From NCBI RefSeq assembly GCF_000711695.1, contig NW_013546970.1, forward strand, positions 53,881 to 117,880: DNA of 64,000 nucleotides. Reading direction: 5' to 3'. The notes beneath the pieces are model-generated. The model saw only the letters and a program-made list of their open reading frames with translations, did not search any database and had not been told where the DNA came from. The DNA is from Tilletiaria anomala UBC 951. Its lineage: Eukaryota; Basidiomycota; Exobasidiomycetes; Georgefischeriales; Tilletiariaceae. Each line of letters opens with the position of its first letter. Position 1 is the stretch's first letter. A program made the position numbers and the translations under genes. This document shows, piece by piece, positions 45,599-57,030 of this stretch.

Positions 45599-47560
45599 AT
45601 GTGCGCCCTAGCCGAGGACATGGTCGTCCGACCCAAGTGCCATGTCCGCTTTCTCCCGCGCAATGCCGACTCATGCAGTAATCTGGTTGCATCGGAAGGT
45701 GCTGCCCAGCAGGTTGGTTCCTCACGGTGTACTGAACGCGCGGAAGTGATTGAGGCCACACCAAAGACATGGATACCTTTGGCTGAGTGCGATGCTCACT
45801 TTCCATTGCGGGCCTGGTGGATCACCATGCTGGAACTCGCAAGACATCCTGAACGCAATTCAACATACATTCTGCGCGCCGACATTGTTTCGGAAGATGA
45901 TGCAGGCACCAGCAGGCTGCGCGCCGAAGTTGGCGCAGATCACGAGCGTGACGAACAGGAGGCAGAGCTGTGCAGCGGAGAGCCATTAATCCCAGTGTAT
46001 CAATGGCAGAAGACGATCATTCGACGGCTTCTTCCTCGGAATCCGAATATCGACAGACACCTCGACCAATCTTGCACTTTTCTCAGAAGACGACGTTGTC
46101 AGCTCCGGGGGGCTCACAACGAGGGGTCTGCCGATCCTATTGCAGATGGGACCAAGGATCCACCCCTTGAAGATGGCCTCGTAATCTACACACCATTGGT
46201 CGATAGCCAGGAAACAGACCCAGAAGCGCAAATCCCTTTCTACCACCCAAAAGTCAAGGCGCTGGCATACCATTACATCGCTGACCATAAACGAGCCGAC
46301 GCGGCGAAGTATGGGACGTTGCGCTTAGAGGTTCAGCTTTTTCCCCAAACCTCCGCAACCTTGTCGTCACCACTGGATTCACCAGCCCTACCGCTCGATC
46401 ATAGGCTCATGCGAACGGCGAAATCGCTTCTCGAAACGCAGCACAAGCATTCATTCGGCAGCGCCAATTCGTACCAGAAGCGCGTGCACCATGATGTGGT
46501 CGTGCCGCGCGATGCCTTTCAAGACACATACGTCCGGCTCAAGGTTAAGTACGCCTTTGAGCTGACGCAAGGTTGGCAAGAGCGCACGGATCCGCAGAAG
46601 CACGTATTTGAAGACTTAGGCATCGCTGCATTTCTGATTGAGCTCTGGCGCGACACTTACGAGCAGCATGGAGGTGTGCCCCCCGGGGGGTTCGTCGACA
46701 TTGGCTGTGGGAACGGTCTATTGGTACACATCCTGCGCAGGGAAGGCTTTCCTGGCTACGGTATAGACTTAAGAGCGCGCAAGTCATGGCCGGCATACGA
46801 GACTAGGGGCGGAGGAAAGGACCTGCGCCTCGTCTCACTTTATGCGCCTGGTATTGTAGCATCCGACGACGGGAAATGCAATCCGGGCGAGTTCCTCGCC
46901 TTTCCGCAAGATTCGTTCCTCATTGGCAATCACGCCGATGAGCTTACGCCGTACCTCCCCTTGCTGGCAACCGTCACGCCTGGTGAGAATGTTGGTTTCA
47001 TCAACATTCCCTGTTGTCCTTGGCAGCTGGACGGCACCCGCTTCGGGCGAACAAAGTTTGAAGTCACAGAGGAGCAAATTGCTTCACTGCTCCCAGCGCC
47101 CTTTGCCTCGTCCGCCCAGCGAGCACAGATACTGCAGAAGACATTGCACAACATCAGGCTGGGGCCTGTGCAGCCGCATATGTCACTTCCGCATCTCGCC
47201 GCACAGTCCTCAACGCGCAACTCGGCCTATCTCAACTATATCGGCTTGCTGCAGCTGCAAGCGGGATGGCACGTGGAGAAGGAGGCGCTGCGGATACCCA
47301 GCACGAAAAATTGGTGCTTGATCGGCCGCAGGAGAGTATGGCAGCAAACGCCAACGACTTTTGGCGCCGCAACCATGAACGGCGTGGCAAGTGCAAAGGC
47401 GAAGCAGCAAGGAACGAGCACACATGTGGAGAGGGCTGTACGGGAATTACAGCACGAGGTACGTGAACGAGTGCGCCAGTTAGCAATGGACGCCGCACCA
47501 GGTTGGAAAGCGCGTACGCCAGAGGGAAACGCCGGACACGCTGCGCAGGAGCAAGAGTGA
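45599..47560 (+). CDS. TRM44: tRNA (uracil-2'-O-)-methyltransferase Trm44
   Basis: A single exon of 653 codons. The family signature is clear: FVDIGCGNGLLVHIL (SAM-binding motif I, about residue 365), EGFPGYGIDLRARKSW, a motif around NHADELTPYLPLLA, and NIPCCPWQLDGTRF. Upstream, KHVFEDLGIAAFLIELW is also typical. The enzyme methylates the 2'-OH of U44 in tRNA-Ser in the cytoplasm. The C-terminal 60 residues are Lys/Arg/Glu-rich and variable. Start: the ATG at 45599 is the first in frame; about 100 N-terminal residues are poorly conserved by eye, so a later start cannot be ruled out. Convergent with the DUF7137-type gene. Confidence 0.9.
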   Translation: MCALAEDMVVRPKCHVRFLPRNADSCSNLVASEGAAQQVGSSRCTERAEVIEATPKTWIPLAECDAHFPLRAWWITMLELARHPERNSTYILRADIVSEDDAGTSRLRAEVGADHERDEQEAELCSGEPLIPVYQWQKTIIRRLLPRNPNIDRHLDQSCTFLRRRRCQLRGAHNEGSADPIADGTKDPPLEDGLVIYTPLVDSQETDPEAQIPFYHPKVKALAYHYIADHKRADAAKYGTLRLEVQLFPQTSATLSSPLDSPALPLDHRLMRTAKSLLETQHKHSFGSANSYQKRVHHDVVVPRDAFQDTYVRLKVKYAFELTQGWQERTDPQKHVFEDLGIAAFLIELWRDTYEQHGGVPPGGFVDIGCGNGLLVHILRREGFPGYGIDLRARKSWPAYETRGGGKDLRLVSLYAPGIVASDDGKCNPGEFLAFPQDSFLIGNHADELTPYLPLLATVTPGENVGFINIPCCPWQLDGTRFGRTKFEVTEEQIASLLPAPFASSAQRAQILQKTLHNIRLGPVQPHMSLPHLAAQSSTRNSAYLNYIGLLQLQAGWHVEKEALRIPSTKNWCLIGRRRVWQQTPTTFGAATMNGVASAKAKQQGTSTHVERAVRELQHEVRERVRQLAMDAAPGWKARTPEGNAGHAAQEQE

Positions 47561-48076
47561 AAACGTACTTTCCTGTATTCTAGATACCACCTCTTCTGGT
47601 CGAAGACTTGATGAGAGAAATCACGTATTGGCTATGCACTAATACCTAGCGGCAAATACATTGCGGTGCAGAATACTTACATCAAATTGTGCGTCGAGCT
47701 TGCTTCTTTTGTCGTTTCCGCGAAGCAATGAAGTCGAGGCAGATGATGTGACTGCAGTACAGAGAAACACGTGGAGTGTGAAGGGGAAAGACGGCCGAAG
47801 CCGGAAAGGGGATGCGATGCAGTGACAATGCAAAGCGTGCACATTGAGGTTGAGCCGCATGTGCCTGTGATGTATCTTCATTGGGGAAGCCGGCAAGGCC
47901 TCTAGCAAATGACGGACGTAACAGCCTGGCAGGGGAGACTTGAAGTCCCGTTGGGAGCAGTGTTCATAAAATCACACGAAGGCGTCAACTTTTGTTGGCA
48001 TTGTCCGTTGAGAGACTCGTCCTCTTCGCAGCGACGAGAAGCTTCTGATGTGATACATTCCAATAGGGCCTCGTTG
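47561..48076. other. Intergenic region between convergent genes
   Basis: 515 bp between the stop codons of TRM44 and the DUF7137-type gene. A minus-strand frame continues open past the stop of the latter in another phase (Cys-rich, ECITSEASRRCEEDESLNGQ), but nothing supports it as a gene. Confidence 0.35.
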
Positions 48077-48907
48077 TCACAACTGTCCGGCTCCCAAGCC
48101 ACGAACAAGGACTCCGTATCCTCCTGCAAGCATTACTGTGAATGTTGCAATCAGCGCGAGCATAGCAGGCGGTACGCTACGTAGACCTGCAGCACCTGAG
48201 CAGTCACCGCAAATGTAGCCTAGGACAAAGTGAAGAGAGAGTCTCATCAGTCATTGAGAAAGCCACGGGGAGCCCGGCAAGTGAATGGACCCACTTGCTA
48301 AAGGCGTGTATGGTTGCGGAATGTAGAGTGCAAATTGGACCTTGCTGTTCGTCGCCATTTTACCCGCTGCGTTTGCAGTGACCTCTGGATCGCTGATGAC
48401 CAGTCGATACGTCGCTTGGATCAGCGCCGGTAGGCCGGACGCTGGGGCGCTTTGGTAGTATGCATATGGGTCCCATGTGAAGTTGGTCGCGGTTCCGGGT
48501 AGGCCAGTCGGTCCTGCGAGACTGTATGTATTTGAGTTCTTGGTGCAAATCGCATTGATGAAGAGAGTCTTGGGTGTCTGCAGGACGTAGGTGAAGTTCC
48601 ACCCAAACGTCACTTTGACGCCGGGTGCGATCTTATAGTAGGATGCGTCGGCCGTCTCAGCAGGCTGCGTCACTGTTACACCACCAATCGGTGCCGAGTC
48701 TGGGATGGTGGATGTCGCAGAGGCTGATGAGCCACTCTGTTGCGCTTGAGCTACGGCGTTGCCTGTTACCGGCCCTGCATTTGGGTCGGCTGCTTGTGCA
48801 TATGCACTGATGGAGGATATGACGAGAATGCTGAAGAGGGTGATGATCCACAAACGCCTTACAGACCCGGCGACCATGGCGAATGAGCTCAATGTATTAT
48901 CTTTCAT
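48077..48907 (-). CDS. Secreted, membrane-anchored DUF7137-type protein
   Basis: Two exons (48907-48295 and 48219-48077, 75 nt intron with the less common donor GTGGGT) encode 251 residues. A signal peptide or anchor (RRLWIITLFSILVISSISAYAQA) is followed by a Gly/Ser/Ala/Thr-rich linker and the conserved domain GGVTVTQPAETADASYYKIA, VKVTFGWNFTYVL, TNFTWDPYAYYQ, YRLVISDPEV and FALYIPQPYTPLA, the pattern I know from the fungal DUF7137 family. After the intron come a CGDC pair and a C-terminal hydrophobic helix (MLALIATFTVMLAGGYGVLV), so the protein is probably held at the cell surface. Two NFT/NFTW sequons could be N-glycosylated. Its function is unknown. The ATG at 48907 was chosen because it sits directly before the signal sequence; an upstream open frame has no support. 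Confidence 0.82.
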
Positions 48908-49725
48908 GGAGTTTTCTGTTTCCTTCGCAATCTGCGATGTTTCTGGCCTTTCTTTCCAACACAACGAGCGCCTCGTCTTTGCTCCGTGAGCGTCGCTTGG
49001 AGTTGACGAATTGTTAGCTGCTCCGATGTTTTGCCTCGACCCCGCCGCCACCTGTGTTCGCAAGGGTGCGCGCCGCGATGAAGGCTGGGCAAGGGGACAG
49101 CCTGGAAGCAGCACAACGTACGTTAGGACAGAGGAGAGGTGTGCGGGCGGGCGTGGCGAATGTGCGTGAGGATGACGAGAACGAGAGAGAGACGAATGAG
49201 GAAAGCAATCAAAAGAAACATGCTCCTGTGATTATCACCCATGAGCACACCGCCACCTGAATGAAAGGGGATTTGAGAGAGCTCGTGCCCGGAGTGAATC
49301 TCAAGTCCTTCAATGGGATGGGTTTTTGGGTCAAAACTTGGAAGGAACCCCGGAGATGCGGAATCTGGGCGAGCGTCGATCTGCCAGTAGTGGCACGGCA
49401 CCAGGGCAGTGGCACACTCTTGGGCTCTTCATCAACCCTCGCCCTAGCGTGCCAACAAGAAGACAAAGCCAGTATTCGGATCCTCCGTCCCCGTCATCAG
49501 AAGACCAAGCTCTCATTGCGTTGACTGCTGCGATCTTCTGAAAGTATCCGAGTCTGCGACTTGCATTCTGGCACGATACAAAGACGGGTCCCGGTTCTTG
49601 ATCCTGACGAGAGTCGAACGCATACAGTCAGCGTCCTCTGTGAGAGGCTCACGGAGCGGTTTCGGACCCGCTAGAAACTGTAGCAGACGCAGGCCGTGGT
49701 CAATCCGGGCCCAAGGATCGGAAAC
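48908..49725. promoter_or_regulatory. Divergent intergenic region DUF7137-type gene / GET1
   Basis: 820 bp between divergently transcribed genes. Small overlapping frames on both strands were judged spurious. No motif recognised. Confidence 0.4.
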
Positions 49726-50845
49726 ATGCACCCAGCGCTGCTAATCCTGCTGGCGTGCTTGATCACGCAGATCATCAGCTGGCTTGGGAAGGAGCGCCTT
49801 CTTGACTTTGTGCGTACTATGAGGCTTCCAAAGAGAGGATCATTAACAGCCCATTTTCTACATTATGCTCATACAAAGGCTGGGCTGACTCTCTGTTTTC
49901 CTTATCTGGCTTTCGTTTGCTATTCTGTCACAACTGTCGTTCTTCCATTGTGGTCTCCATCTTATCATGCGCACGCCTACTATGTAGTTCCACGCTGGCT
50001 ACGTCAACATCTTCCACCGATCGACTGTTACTAAGCGAGCAGCACTGCGCAACGAAATCTATGCAACCAAGCAAGAGCTCAATAAGACTAGCAGTCAGGA
50101 TGAATTCGCCAAGTGGGCTAAGCTGCGCAGGAAGGTGGACAAGAGCCTGAACGAGCTAGAAGTGATCAGTGCGTGAAGCTGCTCTTCTTGCTCCAGCTTC
50201 TCCCTGCCTGAGCCTGGTGCTGATTTGCATTGCTCTCGCCCTCGCGTATGCTTTGTGTAGACTCATCACTTGCCTCTACACGGTCGTCCTTTTCATTCCT
50301 ATTCAAGGCAGCTATGTTCATCTTCACGACCGGAGTTCCATTTGTGATCACGACGTACCACCGCAAGACAGCTGTCTTCTACCTCCCACCCAGTGACTGG
50401 CTCGGCCCGCTAGGGTGGGTGCTTAGTCTGCCTAGCGCTCCAAAGGGCGCGGTTAGCGCTACCTTTTGGTGAGTTTTCTTGCAATGTTTTAATTCACGCC
50501 AATTTTCTGATAGGACGCTGTTCGATCCCATTCTCTTTCATCTTGGCACTCTACAGGTCGGCAGCATGCAAGCGCGTCTTAGCGCTACTAGAAGCGCGCT
50601 TCAAGGACATCTTCTCGCCAGCGCAGACAGCTCCTGCAACAGCAGCAAGTGAAGCGGCGCAGGGAATACCGCTTCAATTTAAAGCAGACGCGCCGTCCAA
50701 TGCTGGGGCTGAAGGCAAGGAGAGGGGCGGTTCCGCGGCGGCAGCAGCAGGGACAGCGACAGGAAGCACATCCTCTAGCGCAAGCGTTGAAACGGCGGCA
50801 AGGAGGCGAAAAGCGAAAGCTGAAGCGGGAGTGGGAGACGAGTAG
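49726..50845 (+). CDS. GET1: Guided entry of tail-anchored proteins factor Get1 (WRB)
   Basis: Four exons (49726-49809, 49988-50168, 50261-50468, 50557-50845) join to 253 residues. Membrane segment 1 is [16 protein letters not shown] (about 5-20). The cytosolic coiled coil carries the Get1 hallmark [20 protein letters not shown]. Segments 2 and 3 are around [13 protein letters not shown] and, after the loop [38 protein letters not shown]. Get1 and Get2 form the ER membrane receptor and insertase that takes tail-anchored proteins from Get3. All splice joins keep the frame; the first intron is 178 nt. For the last intron the acceptor at 50556 was preferred over one near 50514 because only it continues the conserved third segment. 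The Ala/Ser/Lys-rich C terminus is longer than in yeast. Confidence 0.9.
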
Positions 50846-51565
50846 CTAGTCATTTCTATCTGAAAATGCACCACACAAACAAATCTGATAACCCTGTGCG
50901 TAACTGAGAAGCATTCAAGGTACTGCTATCTGCTCAATCACATGCTTGGGGGGCTTGGATTGTCCTGCCTGTTCTATGCATCGATGAAGAAACCTTGGAG
51001 AACGTGGACGCTTTGTTTTGCTTTGCTTTGCAACGCTATTAGCCTCGTGCAGTAGCTTTTCCTGCTTACATTGCCATCGATCCCCCTCAGAACACGAGCT
51101 TATGCTGTTGTGGATTGAAATAGTCACGTGACATGGCTGCAGGGTGCGGGCGTGGGGTGCTATTGCTGATGGTAGCCTGTACGGTATATGCAGTCGGTGT
51201 ATGGTGCTGAGACTTCTGTGAGTGTAGCCAGCATCCCTCTCTTCCCTACACTGCCTAACCCTAATTCCTCTGCTCTCACCGCCCACGCTTGCAACACTAT
51301 CGCTCGTGTTTGTTGAGCCTATGTTCTGTATACCAACCGGGCATGTTACGTAAGCAAATTTTGGAACCATATTGCAGCACCAACAGAGCATTTCACTCCA
51401 CCAATGACTCAATCAGATGGTTCAACGTGCATGCTTCGTACCTCTTTCATCGCGTAATATCGACGCAAAGGCTCATTGTGGTTGATTCGTAAGGCCTCGC
51501 TAGGTAGAGGCTCATAGAAGTGCAGGTAGTGGCGTAGCTGAGTCGTGCCTAGTCGCGTAGTGAAG
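50846..51565. other. Intergenic region GET1 / helicase with telobox
   Basis: 720 bp between two plus-strand genes. A telobox core CTAACCCTAA lies at 51255-51264, about 300 bp before the helicase start. A 165-codon minus-strand frame here has no protein-like features and was rejected. Confidence 0.45.
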
Positions 51566-54500
51566 ATGCCGACCAAGAAAAAGAAGCCAACACTCAAATC
51601 CTCATCTTTCAATCGCGGCTTTGCAACAACGTCGGTGCCCAAGAAGGCAGAAGAAACTCTCCCAGATGAAACCGGTGAAACACAGGAAAAGACACCATCG
51701 AACCCCGTACACAGCGGCGCCAAGTATAATGGAAGCAGTACTCCCGGGGCCGGCGGGCCGGCTGCCGCATCCGCTGCGAAAGGGAGGTACGGGTTCGACG
51801 AGGAGGATGCGGACCAGCAGGACTTGCAGAATCTCGTCGAGAAGCACATGGACAAAATTGAGAAGGATGTATCACGATACTGGAAGGTATGTTCCTAACT
51901 GCCTGACGCCTTGGCTTGACGAAACTTTCAGCTAACGGCTCTCCTTTGATCTTTAGATCATCGAATTCGATCGGCGAGTGGCAAGTACGTTACCAACCTT
52001 CGAGCTGGACAAAAGCATCAAAGATGAAATCCTCGAATTAGCTTCACATTACACACGGGTGAAGCTTTCTGGAAATTACCGCAAGGAGCAAAAGCCGAAC
52101 GGGCTCATCATAGAAGACGAACCTGATGAGCTCTTCCCTTCGCTCAACCCTCAAGCCGCCTCTTTTACCCCAAAGACTCCTGCAAAATTGTCGGCAAGTG
52201 CTGCTGAATTCAAGCCTACGCATGCGGACCCACCATTGCTACCTGACTGGGAAGATTTACCCGCGCCTCCACTACGAGAAGCGCACGAGCCATTCGACAA
52301 AGTCCTCCCACGAGCGATGGTTACGCGCGCGCTCCTAATCAAGCTCGGCTTCTCACCCGAGCAAGCCATCATGGCTATTGCAAAATCCCCGAGTTTGGAG
52401 CTGGAAGAGTGCATCACGTATCTCGTCTTGAGGTTGGGAGAAAATGAAGTCGAAAAGGCCTGGGGCCGGACATTGGAGGGGGCTAAAAAGCATACGAGCA
52501 GAAATCCAAGCGCGAATGCAATTGGGATAAACACGCCGAAGCGCGAGGAAATGGGCAATGGCGTCAATGCGGATTCGGACGGCACCGATGATACCATCGA
52601 AGAGACGGATGTCCACGACGAGAGCAGGCCTCCCAAACATGAATCGTACACATTTGAGAGACGCACCGAGATGTTGTCGTCTGCCTCCAACAAAGTGGTC
52701 GTCGCTGCCACTGCCGCTGTCGATGGTCCCAGCCTAAGCAGCAACAAAACTGCATCCGATACCAATGGAAAGGGGAATGGAAAACATGTGGAAGGAGGGG
52801 CAGACGCTTCTCCAATGGGAAAGCAGCGTATCATCAAGCCACCGCCAGATGACACTATTATTTTACCACTCTACAAGGTCCGCGAGCTGCTCAAGCACGC
52901 CGAAAAGATTAGCAGCGACATCAATCAGCGCTTGGCCGACGTAGAAGACGACCTCGATATTTATCATGCGGGTCCGATCGCAGCGTGGGTCTCAACACGG
53001 GTGGCACTCATTCATGTCGAGAAAATGTACGGGTGGATGAAGCGGGCGCTCGGACAAGCACACCTGATGAGCCCGCTAGGACAAGGATATGGAGCGGCCA
53101 ATGCACTACGTGACACACAGAGCAAGCTGTTCCAGCGTCTTGCGGAGGCAGAGAAAGTCCCACGCTGGCGCAAGGATACGGCTGAAAGCGTCCTGCGAGA
53201 GACGCTCAGGAAAGAAGCGGAGCTGGAGAAGATGCGGAAAGATGGCCCAGATGTCTGGGTGGACATCTTGGGCGATGTCGAGGAGCAGGCTCGCGCCAAG
53301 GAAGTGATCGAAAAGGAAGAAGAGCGCCGCCGCGGCGGAGAAGGGTATGTGGTGACCGGGCACAACAAGGCGTTGATGGACGCCCGCGACTTAATTCAGG
53401 GACATGCCATCGAAGATGAACCCGAGAAGGACGGAGAGGCCGCAGGAGGGAACGAGAACTCTTTAAAGAAAGCCAAAAAGGATAGCAAGAAGGCAAGGAG
53501 TGCGTCTAAGCCGGATGACAACCTGCAAGGACCGAGCGGAGATGCCCAAGCCGGAAATGCGGTTCCAAAGGAAGAGACCGCAGAGGAGGAAGGTGGCATG
53601 TTTGGACAACTTCTGGAGGAAAGGACGCAAGAGACTCGCGACGCCAAGACTAACGCAATTGTCCGCCTGCGTACGCTTCCCCCACAAGCCAAATCGGGCG
53701 GGGGTGGCAAATCGCCGCAGGGAGTGTTGCTTGAGACGCTTCGACGCCTGGATCTGAACGCCTCCGTCAAATATGCTGCTGTTGGTGGTGGAGGCTGGCT
53801 GTGTAGAAGCCAGTTGACAATGCGTTGGTGTGGTCCAGATACTTTATCGATGCTGCAAACCGTCCCAGCAGCACAGCGCAAGTTCATGTCTCTGTCTGAC
53901 ACCAAGATCTGCGTCGACACCTTTGCGCTCACCGGCGAAGGGTGCGAGACCCAACAACAAGCTCATGACTTGATTGCTACTGTTGCTCTCAACTGCATCG
54001 AACGGGACAGGCCAGTCCAGCGGCTGCTCAGCACTGGCTACAGAGATTGGTGGGACGAGCTCGAGAATGCACGAGGCAGGGGCAAGGACTCCTCCTCACG
54101 GGACATGATCGGCAAAGTACGAGATGCCATCCTTCCTCGGCTGGCCAACAGCCCAGCGAGCAAGGAAAGCAACGTCGTCGCACTGGATACAGAGAACAAG
54201 CAGCGCGACTTCCGAGACTTGGCCAACAGTGGCCTAAGGCATCTTGATGTTAAAGGCGCACAGAGGCTACAAGAGAGTTTCGAGAAACGTGTCGCATCTC
54301 CATCTTACCAGACAATGCTTGTGGGGCGCAAGCAGCTGCCCATCTACAGCTTCCGTGACCACATTCTTGAAGTCTTGGAGAACAGCCAGGTGTTTGTTCT
54401 TTCTGGCGAGACTGGATGCGGCAAATCGACTCAGGTCCCAGCATACATCCTGGAGCATTGTCTAGGAAGGGGCTTACCGTGCAAAGTTTACTGTACCGAG

Positions 54501-56991
54501 CCCCGACGCATCTCTGCCATCTCGCTTGCTGAGCGCGTTTCGGCCGAATTCGGAGAGGCGAAGAACGCGGTTGGCAGTGACGATAGCCTTGTTGGCTATT
54601 CGATCCGCCTCGAGAGCAACGTTGGCCGCAACGCGAAACTCATTTACGCCACCACAGGTATTGTCTTGCGCATGCTCGAAGGCGAAGCGTTCAACGAGAT
54701 TACGCATATCATCATCGATGAAGTACATGAGCGCTCGATCGAATCCGACTTTTTGCTCATCATCCTCAAGACGCTCATGCAATACAGGCGTGATCTCAAA
54801 ATCATCTTAATGTCCGCCACAGTCGACGCGGAGCGTATCAGCGCATACTTTGACGGCTGTCCAACTGTCTCGGTGCCGGGTCGGACCTTCCCCGTCAACG
54901 TGCGATATCTCGAAGATGCGGTCGAAATGTGCAAATACATCCTTGAGGACGGTTCGCCTTATCAGCGCCGGCAGAAGCGCAGGTGGGGACAGACTGAGGT
55001 GCGCGACAATGTTGCAAAGCTGCGATCGAACGTCGAGGTCGATGACTTGGATGGATCAGACGAGGACAATGGACCGTCTGCAACAAATCTCTCGAAGAGC
55101 GACAAGGTCTACTCACCGAGAACCATCGAGACCATAGATCGCATGGACGAGAACACAGTCAATCAAGAACTGATCTTGAGCCTTCTCGAGCAGCTTTGTT
55201 TTAACAAACAAGAATTGCTGCCGTACAGCGCTGCCGTCCTCATCTTCATGCCTGGCCTGGCTGAAATCCGGACCTGCTTCGATTTGCTATCAGCGCACCA
55301 CCTCTTCGGCAACGAAGCGTTCAGAATTTACCCTTTGCACTCTACAATCAGCAGCGAGAACCAAAGTGCAGTCTTTGAGGTCCCGCCGGAAGGTGTACGG
55401 AAGATCGTCATCGCAACCAACATTGCCGAGACGGGCATCACGATACCGGACATTACCTGTGTCATAGACACCGGTCGGCAGCGCGAAATGAGGTACGATG
55501 AAAAGCGCCAGATCAGCCGCCTTGTCGACTGCTTTGTCGCAAAGAGCAACGCAAAGCAGAGAAGAGGTCGAGCTGGACGCGTCAGGGAGGGGCTGTGCTT
55601 TCATCTGTTCACGAAACTCCGGCATGATGAATATGTGAGTAAAAGTGTCGCTGTGATGTGCATTACAACGTCTAATTTCCTGGAATCAATCAGCTGGATG
55701 AGCATCCGCTCCCCGAGATGCTACGCTTATCTCTGCAAGACCTCGCCCTGAAACTCAAAGTGATGAAAGTCAAGATCGGAACGAGCATCGAGAACGCTCT
55801 CTCTCAGGCTCTCGATCCACCTTCGCCTACCAATGTACAGCGCGCCGTGGCGTCTTTGGTGGAGGTCAAGGCTCTAACGACCTTGGAGGGCATCACGCCA
55901 CTTGGGCGACATTTGAGCCGCTTGCCGCTAGATGTGCACATGGTGAGTAATGAAGTAAGACGCCTGGGGTGCGAAGTAGCACTGACAAGAACGTCCCATC
56001 TCCAGGCTAAGTTCCTGTTGATTGCGGCAACATTCAAGTGCCTGGATCCGGCACTTACCATTGCCGCAGCCCTCAATTCAAAATCGCCATTCGTCTCACC
56101 GTTTGGCAAAGAGGCTCAAGCAGACGCTGCAAAGGCGGGCTTCAAGATCGCCGACAGCGACTTCATGACGATCGCCAACGCTTTCAACTCTTGGCGAAGG
56201 GCCGTCTCAAACAATTTCGGTCGCCAATTCTGTCAGAAAAACTACCTGTCACAGCAGAACTTGCAGCAAATTGAAGAGCTTAGGCAGCAGTACCTCGCAT
56301 ACTTAATTGATGCAGGGTTCTTGCAAATCGATGCAGAGATGCGGAGGGACATTGCCCGGGCCAGATACCGGTCCTGGGGTAGACCACGGTTCGCAATGAC
56401 TCCGCCCGAGTACGACATCTACAGCTCCAGAGTCTCCATCGTGAATGCAGTGGCGGCAGCAGGGCTGTATCCGAAACTGATCTCTATCGACCCCAGCAAC
56501 TACTCTCTGCGCACGCTGATCAACAACCAGCCTGTGTCGATTCATCCGAGCTCGGTCAATTTCAAGTCCAAGCTCAGTGAATTGCCCAAGTCGGTTCATC
56601 ACTTACTTTACTTCACAATTATGCAATCCAAAAAGTTATACGCTTGGGACACAGCAGCCCTCGATGACCGAGCAATCCTCCTGCTCTGCGGCGAGGCAGA
56701 TGCGAAACTCAGTGCTAACAGTCTTTACATCGATCGCCGCGTCAGAGTTTGCATCTCAGATCTGCGCACAAATGTTGCGCTCCTCCTTTTGAGGGAGCAG
56801 ATGACGAAGCTAATCAACAGCAGCTTCCGCAACCCGTGAGTACCGGGTGCAAAGCAAGGCTTCTGGTAACCATACTGACTGATTGGTTCTGCAGAGGAAA
56901 ACAATGGAGCGACGAACGAAGCGTATACTTTGACACTGCTACAAGAATGCTCGGCGTATCCACTCTGTCCGATGCCATTTTGCAGCAGTAA
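51566..56991 (+). CDS. DEAH-box RNA helicase with UBA domain (Ucp12/YLR419W/DHX29 type)
   Basis: Five exons (51566-51886, 51957-55634, 55694-55942, 56006-56835, 56895-56991) encode 1724 residues. The basic N terminus MPTKKKKPTLKSSSF is followed by charged segments, a UBA-like domain (about 225-265, LIKLGFSPEQAIMAIAKSPS) and a Lys/Glu-rich middle. Helicase motifs in order: I SGETGCGKST (about 923), II DEVHER (about 1026), III SATVD, V NIAETGITIPD, VI QRRGRAGR (about 1307). Then come the winged-helix and ratchet domain (LKVMKVKIGTSIENALSQAL) and the OB fold near the C terminus. Relatives (S. pombe Ucp12, yeast YLR419W, animal DHX29) work on ribosomes and translation initiation. The third intron (63 nt) is a stop-free multiple of three. 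The N-terminal half is longer than in those relatives. Its stop codon is only 39 bp from that of bW on the other strand. Confidence 0.93.
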
Positions 56992-57030
56992 CTGATCAGC
57001 ATCTTGTTTAGTAGCGAGTTGCTAAGCTTC

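Noticed and set aside
49560-49680. Possible tRNA on the minus strand (GTTCGAC string near 49610)
   Set aside because: The bases around the TTCGA do not form a T-arm stem and no acceptor or anticodon arms could be paired.
50915-51412. 165-codon minus-strand frame between GET1 and the helicase
   Set aside because: Composition is erratic (His/Cys/Ser), the region carries promoter-like sequence, and no homologue is recognised.
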